Program-made: the position numbers and the translations under genes
In this document: positions 7,844 through 10,373 of the stretch, piece by piece
Layout of the letters: each line of letters opens with the position of its first letter
How positions within the stretch are numbered: position 1 is the stretch's first letter
Assembly: GCA_902798675.1 (NCBI GenBank)
Contig: CADBXQ010000011.1
Coordinates: forward strand, 1-10,373
Source: Oscillospiraceae bacterium
GTDB lineage: Bacteria; Bacillota; Clostridia; Oscillospirales; Ruminococcaceae
DNA length: 10,373 nt
Direction: 5' to 3'
Notes under the pieces: generated by a model
Databases searched by the model: none
Told to the model about the DNA's origin: nothing
What the model saw: the letters and a program-made list of their open reading frames with translations, nothing else

Positions 7844-8110
7844 ATGGCTTTTGAAGAATATTCAGAAAAAAACAAAAAAGGCCAAAATGCTTCTGGGGAA
7901 GCAGCTTTGGATGATCATGCTTTGAATGCGGTTGCTGGCGGCTTTGGCGGTGTTGATGTTGATGTGAACGTTGACACTACAGTTGAAAACAACACAGAAC
8001 GCGCCACTGATATCACTATTATTAAAGATGATCATAGTAATCATTCTATTGAGAGAAAATATTTAAAAACCGACGGTGGTGTAGAAACTGATGGCACGCT
8101 CTCTTTTTAG
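7844..8110 (+). CDS. Double-glycine-leader peptide precursor, copy 1 (shortened leader)
   Basis: This 88-residue peptide has a 33-residue leader ending LNAVAGG and a 55-residue core. Leader elements shared with the other copies are the start MAFEEYSEKN, the box QNASGEAAL, and DDHALNAVAGG. The double glycine is the classic cut site for a C39-type peptidase/ABC exporter. The core has an alternating stretch (VDVDVNVD), the motif DDHSNHS and the ending TDGGVETDGTLSF. It has no cysteine, so lanthionine and sactionine rings are ruled out. The ATG at 7844 follows GGAGGTGAT; an ATG at 7829 lies upstream of that site and is less likely. Compared with copy 2 it lacks 25 leader residues, removed in frame between AAAAG-type microhomologies. 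It is probably secreted; its function is unknown. Confidence 0.8.
   Translation: MAFEEYSEKNKKGQNASGEAALDDHALNAVAGGFGGVDVDVNVDTTVENNTERATDITIIKDDHSNHSIERKYLKTDGGVETDGTLSF
7881..7974 (+). repeat. Near-identical DNA block shared by copies 1 and 2 (copy 1)
   Basis: The first 29 nt (7881-7909) are identical to 8349-8377 in copy 2, and the similarity continues through the double-glycine codons and the first ten or so core codons with few changes. Such identity within otherwise diverged genes points to recent tandem duplication or gene conversion. Confidence 0.8.
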
Positions 8111-8236
8111 TATTTGACACTTTTGCAATAAAAGAGCTTGAGATAGATATGGTTGCTGTCAATTGGCTGTTATGGCAAATTTGATTTTGATTATATTTTG
8201 ACTTTTAACTTTTGAATTAAAGGGATGGTGGTTAAA
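8111..8236 (+). other. Intergenic spacer between peptide copies 1 and 2
   Basis: This AT-rich spacer holds a TTGACA at 8114-8119 with no acceptable -10 at the right distance, and a small CTTTT/AAAAG inverted repeat (8120-8134). I see no convincing terminator or promoter. The ribosome site of copy 2 (AAAGGG, then GGTGG up to 8231) lies at its end. Confidence 0.4.
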
Positions 8237-8581
8237 ATGACATTTAAAGAATATGTTCAAAAAAACAAAAAGGACATCCACAATATGCATAAAGAGCAAG
8301 TTTTCAAATCTGAAGAAGAATTAAAACAAACCAGGAGCCAGATTAAAAGCCAAAATGCTTCTGGGGAAGCAGCTTTGAATGATAATGCTTTGGATGCTGT
8401 TGCTGGAGGCGGCTTTGGCGGTGTTAATGTTGGCGTGAACGTCGAAACTGAAGTAACGAAAAAAGATATCAATTCCAATAAAGTTATGGAACAAATAGAT
8501 GATCACAGTGATCATAGTGTCATTGAGAAGTTTGTTGAGACTAAAGGTGACATAGTTGCTAAAGGGGGCATATCTTTTTAA
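8237..8581 (+). CDS. Double-glycine-leader peptide precursor, copy 2
   Basis: This 114-residue peptide has a 58-residue leader and a 56-residue core. The leader starts MTFKEYVQKN, contains EEELKQTRSQIKSQNASG (27-43) and ends LDAVAGG. It resembles the C-terminal half of Nif11-type leaders (the EELK helix and LxAVAGG box). Relative to copies 4 and 5 it lacks 12 residues in the middle. The core begins GFGGVNVGVNVETEV, carries DDHSDHS around core residues 30-36, and ends TKGDIVAKGGISF. It has no cysteine. The ATG at 8237 is preferred over the ATG at 8225 because it matches the MTF start of copies 4 and 5 and follows GGTGG. The leader-to-core junction is nearly identical in DNA to copy 1. Export is expected from the double glycine; the activity is unknown. 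Confidence 0.82.
   Translation: MTFKEYVQKNKKDIHNMHKEQVFKSEEELKQTRSQIKSQNASGEAALNDNALDAVAGGGFGGVNVGVNVETEVTKKDINSNKVMEQIDDHSDHSVIEKFVETKGDIVAKGGISF
8349..8445 (+). repeat. Near-identical DNA block shared by copies 1 and 2 (copy 2)
   Basis: This is the partner of 7881-7974, with 8349-8377 matching 29 of 29 bases. Within it, 8375-8410 also matches 8617-8652 in copy 3 at 35 of 36 bases, so three copies share this leader-end module. Confidence 0.8.
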
Positions 8582-8604
8582 TAATCAAAAGAGGTGTGTC
8601 GTGC

Positions 8605-8820
8605 TTGGGCTTTTCCTTGAATGATAATGCTTTGGATGCGGTTGCTGGAGGCATTGGAGATATTGAGGTTGATACGAAAATAAACCCTGAAGTGGGCAAA
8701 GAGCAATCGATTGAAAGAACTACTGTAAAAATAAAACATGCTCACACCGATACTTCTATTTTGAAAAAATATGTACGTACCGCGGGAAGTATACAGACTA
8801 GAGGTGTGATGAGTTTTTAG
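8605..8820 (+). CDS. Double-glycine-leader peptide precursor, copy 3 (leader nearly lost)
   Basis: A TTG at 8605 lies 8 nt after AGAGGTG (8590-8596) and gives a 71-residue product with only about 16 leader residues, ending LDAVAGG. A GTG at 8596 overlaps that ribosome site and would add three residues, so it is less likely. The 55-residue core aligns with copies 1 and 2: it starts IGDIEVDTKINPEV, has HAHTDTS in place of DDHSxHS, and ends TAGSIQTRGVMSF. The core has no cysteine. The MTFKEY segment and the EELK helix that other copies use for recognition are absent, and the start is only 23 nt after copy 2. It may be a working short-leader variant or a decaying copy. The intact core frame favours some retained use. 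Confidence 0.6.
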   Translation: MGFSLNDNALDAVAGGIGDIEVDTKINPEVGKEQSIERTTVKIKHAHTDTSILKKYVRTAGSIQTRGVMSF

Positions 8821-8894
8821 TTGTTAAATTAGAGGTTAAAGCCGAGAAACATATGTTATTTTGGTGTCAATATATGTGAATGGAGGGGATTTAC

Positions 8895-9248
8895 ATGACT
8901 TTTAAAGAATATTTAGAAAAAAATGAAAAGGCCATCAAAAATATGCATGTTGAAAATATTGATGAGCTGAAAAAATTTGCGGATAAAGAAAAAATTGTTT
9001 ATTCTGACGAAGAATTAAAACAAGCTTGGAGCCACATTAAAAACCAAAATGCCTCCGGAAATGGAGCTTTGGATGAAGATGTTTTGAATGCTGTTGCTGG
9101 CGGAGGATTGTTTTCCAGTAGTAAGAAAACTACTACCACTAATATCAACGACATAACAAACATCACTGATGATCATAGCGATCATTCCACCACCATAAAA
9201 TGGGTAGATACTGGCGGAGGGTCTATTTATGGAGGTGTGAACTTTTGA
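8895..9248 (+). CDS. Double-glycine-leader peptide precursor, copy 4 (full-length Nif11-like leader)
   Basis: This 117-residue peptide has a 70-residue leader and a 47-residue core. The leader runs MTFKEYLEKN, then IDELKKFADKEKIVYSDEEL (22-41), AWSHIKNQNASG (44-55) and LDEDVLNAVAGG (59-70). The ELxxFAxKExxxYSxEEL pattern resembles the conserved half of Nif11 leaders, whose usual form has eelialAkeaGf and then ELsdeeLeaVaGG. The core begins GLFSSSKKTTTT, has DDHSDHS and ends VDTGGGSIYGGVNF. It has no cysteine but is rich in Thr and Ser. The ATG at 8895 follows GGAGGGG; the ATG at 8880 precedes it and is rejected. Family membership is inferred from pattern, since the leader is shorter than many Nif11 leaders. 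Confidence 0.82.
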   Translation: MTFKEYLEKNEKAIKNMHVENIDELKKFADKEKIVYSDEELKQAWSHIKNQNASGNGALDEDVLNAVAGGGLFSSSKKTTTTNINDITNITDDHSDHSTTIKWVDTGGGSIYGGVNF

Positions 9249-9270
9249 TTTGTCTGAGAGGTGAGGCAAT

Positions 9271-9612
9271 ATGACTTTTTCGGATTTGTTTAGAAAATAT
9301 GAAAAAGATATTGAAGATATGCATTTTGAAGATATTGATGAATTTAAAGAATTTGCGGATAAAGAGGGCGTTGTGTATTCAGAAGGGGAGTTAGAGCAAG
9401 CCTGGGCGCATCTAGCGCTGCGGAATGTCTATGAAGATAAAAGTTTGGATGATGACGCGTTGATGGCTGTTGCTGGCGGCAAGGGAGGGAAATCTTCCCC
9501 TCCTCAGCCGCCGCCACCAGCGCCGGTAATTAATGTTACTTACAACACTAATATAGTCAATACTGGAGGCGGATCCATTAATGGTGATGTGAATTTCAAG
9601 CAAAAAAATTGA
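9271..9612 (+). CDS. Double-glycine-leader peptide precursor, copy 5 (proline-rich core)
   Basis: This 113-residue peptide has a 70-residue leader the same length as copy 4, with MTFSDLFRKY, IDEFKEFADKEGVVYSEGEL (22-41) and LDDDALMAVAGG (59-70). It lacks the QNASG box. The 43-residue core differs most: KGGKSSPPQPPPPAP, then INVTYNTNIVNTGGGSINGDVNF and a four-residue tail KQKN. It has no DDHSxHS motif, no cysteine and no histidine. The TGGGSIxGxVNF ending ties it to copy 4. The ATG follows GAGGTGAGG. It is the last gene of the array and ends 18 nt before the stop of the convergent cysteine synthase frame. The polyproline stretch could act as a rigid linker. Confidence 0.82.
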   Translation: MTFSDLFRKYEKDIEDMHFEDIDEFKEFADKEGVVYSEGELEQAWAHLALRNVYEDKSLDDDALMAVAGGKGGKSSPPQPPPPAPVINVTYNTNIVNTGGGSINGDVNFKQKN

Positions 9613-9630
9613 CAGTTCTGAGTCTAGAAA

Positions 9631-10373
9631 CTATGCTTGAGGGGATTTTTTCTTTTCAGACATGCTTCCTGAAAGATAGCGCTCGCCGCTGTTGGGAAGG
9701 AGGGCGACAATGATTTTTCCTTTGTTTTCTGGCCTTTTTGCAACCTGGCTTGCTGCCCAAATTGCGGCTCCTGATGAAACTCCAACAAGCAAGTCTTCGC
9801 TTTTGGCAAGAGCCCTCCTGCTTTCAAAAGCGTCCTCGTCCGCAACTGTAATAATTTCATCTATTATATCAGTGTCTAATATTTTTGGAATAAAGCCCGC
9901 GCCAATGCCTTGAATTTGGTGTGGGCCTGGTTTTTTGCCGGAAAGAACAGGTGAACCAGCCGGCTCAACAGCAACAATATTTATGTCTGGATTTTTGCTT
10001 TTTAAATATTTTCCAACTCCAGTGATTGTCCCTCCCGTTCCAACGCCAGCAACAAAAATATCCACTTTGGAATTGGTGTCGCTCCAAATTTCAGGGTCTG
10101 TTGTTTTAAAATGTATATTCGGGTTTGCGGGATTTGTGAATTGACTTGGAATAAAGCTGTTTTTGTTTTCTAAAGCGAGCTCCCTGGCTTTTTCAATGGC
10201 CCCTTCCATCCCTCGAGAGCCATCAGTTAAAACAACGCAAGCTCCACATGAACCTTCACCGCATCCTTCTTTGGTGCCATTAAGATGAAGAACATCTCTA
10301 ATAACATCAATAAGTCTCATGGAAGGATCTAACTCTAAAGAAACATCTTTTCCATTAAGTTTAAAACTAATTT
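9631..10373 (-). CDS. cysK: Chimeric frame: [2Fe-2S] domain start fused to cysteine synthase C-terminal part (5' end beyond the window)
   Basis: The frame is open from the right edge to a TAG at 9631. The first 51 visible residues are the start of a xanthine-dehydrogenase/CoxS-type [2Fe-2S] domain: FKLNGKDVSLELDPS, then NGTKEGCGEGSCGAC with three cluster cysteines spaced CX4CX2C. At VVLTDG the product switches to O-acetylserine sulfhydrylase: GSRGMEGAIEKAREL, QFTNPANPNIHFKTTDPEIW, GVGTGGTITGVGKYL, KPGPHQIQGIGAGFIP, VGVSSGAAI and LLPNSGERYLS. About 110-120 N-terminal residues of CysK are missing, including the PLP lysine and the SGNTG loop. The [2Fe-2S] part lacks its fourth cysteine and second domain. 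Neither activity is expected. The gene name refers only to the C-terminal part. A recombination product or an assembly misjoin near a contig end are both possible. Confidence 0.85.
   Translation of the reverse strand, partial: ISFKLNGKDVSLELDPSMRLIDVIRDVLHLNGTKEGCGEGSCGACVVLTDGSRGMEGAIEKARELALENKNSFIPSQFTNPANPNIHFKTTDPEIWSDTNSKVDIFVAGVGTGGTITGVGKYLKSKNPDINIVAVEPAGSPVLSGKKPGPHQIQGIGAGFIPKILDTDIIDEIITVADEDAFESRRALAKSEDLLVGVSSGAAIWAASQVAKRPENKGKIIVALLPNSGERYLSGSMSEKKKSPQA
10219..10236 (-). other. Junction between the [2Fe-2S] and cysteine synthase segments
   Basis: These 18 nt encode VVLTDG. Xanthine-dehydrogenase small subunits usually have CGAC-x-V-L-x-D-G here, and cysteine synthases have L-V-L-T-x-G before the GMxGAI motif. 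The two parents could therefore share a short DNA identity exactly at the join, which is what homologous crossover or a k-mer-driven misassembly needs. Confidence 0.7.

Noticed and set aside
8114..8140. TTGACA box suggesting a second promoter before copy 2
   Set aside because: No acceptable -10 hexamer occurs 15-19 nt downstream.
7881..8652. CRISPR or other short interspersed repeat array
   Set aside because: The repeats are diverged coding modules of paralogous genes, not evenly spaced short direct repeats with unique spacers.
7844..9612. Lanthipeptide, sactipeptide or thiopeptide precursors
   Set aside because: The cores contain no cysteine, and no cyclase, radical SAM or YcaO gene is present in the window.

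Overview
The window is AT-rich bacterial DNA with Shine-Dalgarno-led genes, sigma-A-type promoters and standard use of TGA, TAA and TAG as stops. DapL-type lysine/diaminopimelate synthesis, a MalQ/GlgP pair and a small MscS suggest an anaerobic low-GC Firmicute (Clostridia-like). That placement is inference; there is no rRNA or other marker to fix it. The edges look like contig ends: both terminal stretches carry broken or chimeric reading frames.

Layout. Positions 1-660 hold no convincing gene: a weak open frame running in from the left, a possible terminator near 102-130, and a stop-interrupted frame on the minus strand (265-522). A strong promoter (626-654) starts a tight plus-strand run: dapF (704-1549), dapL (1598-2776), malQ (2828-4306) and glgP (4328-6694). 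The first two supply meso-diaminopimelate for cell wall and lysine. The last two break down glycogen or maltodextrin. Gaps are 48, 51 and 21 nt with no obvious internal terminator, so one transcript is plausible. A small MscS-type channel gene (6699-7460, minus) converges on glgP and has its own promoter (7493-7521).

The accessory part is 7569-9612. A promoter (7569-7597) and a roughly 240-nt structured leader precede five tandem small genes (7844-8110, 8237-8581, 8605-8820, 8895-9248, 9271-9612). They encode paralogous peptides with Nif11-like leaders ending in a double-glycine signal (consensus LxAVAGG) and cysteine-free cores of 43-56 residues. The cores share alternating polar/hydrophobic stretches, a central DDHSxHS motif in most copies, and a C-terminal T-x-G...G-x-(hydrophobic)-(S/N)-F ending. 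No modification enzyme, protease or transporter lies in the window. Leaders shrink from 70 to 58, 33 and about 16 residues while the cores stay intact. This array is the most likely undescribed system here.

The right end (9631-10373, minus) is one open frame that joins the start of a xanthine-dehydrogenase-type [2Fe-2S] domain to the C-terminal two thirds of cysteine synthase. The join falls in a short stretch both families share (VVLTDG). It is either a recombination-made broken gene or an assembly misjoin.
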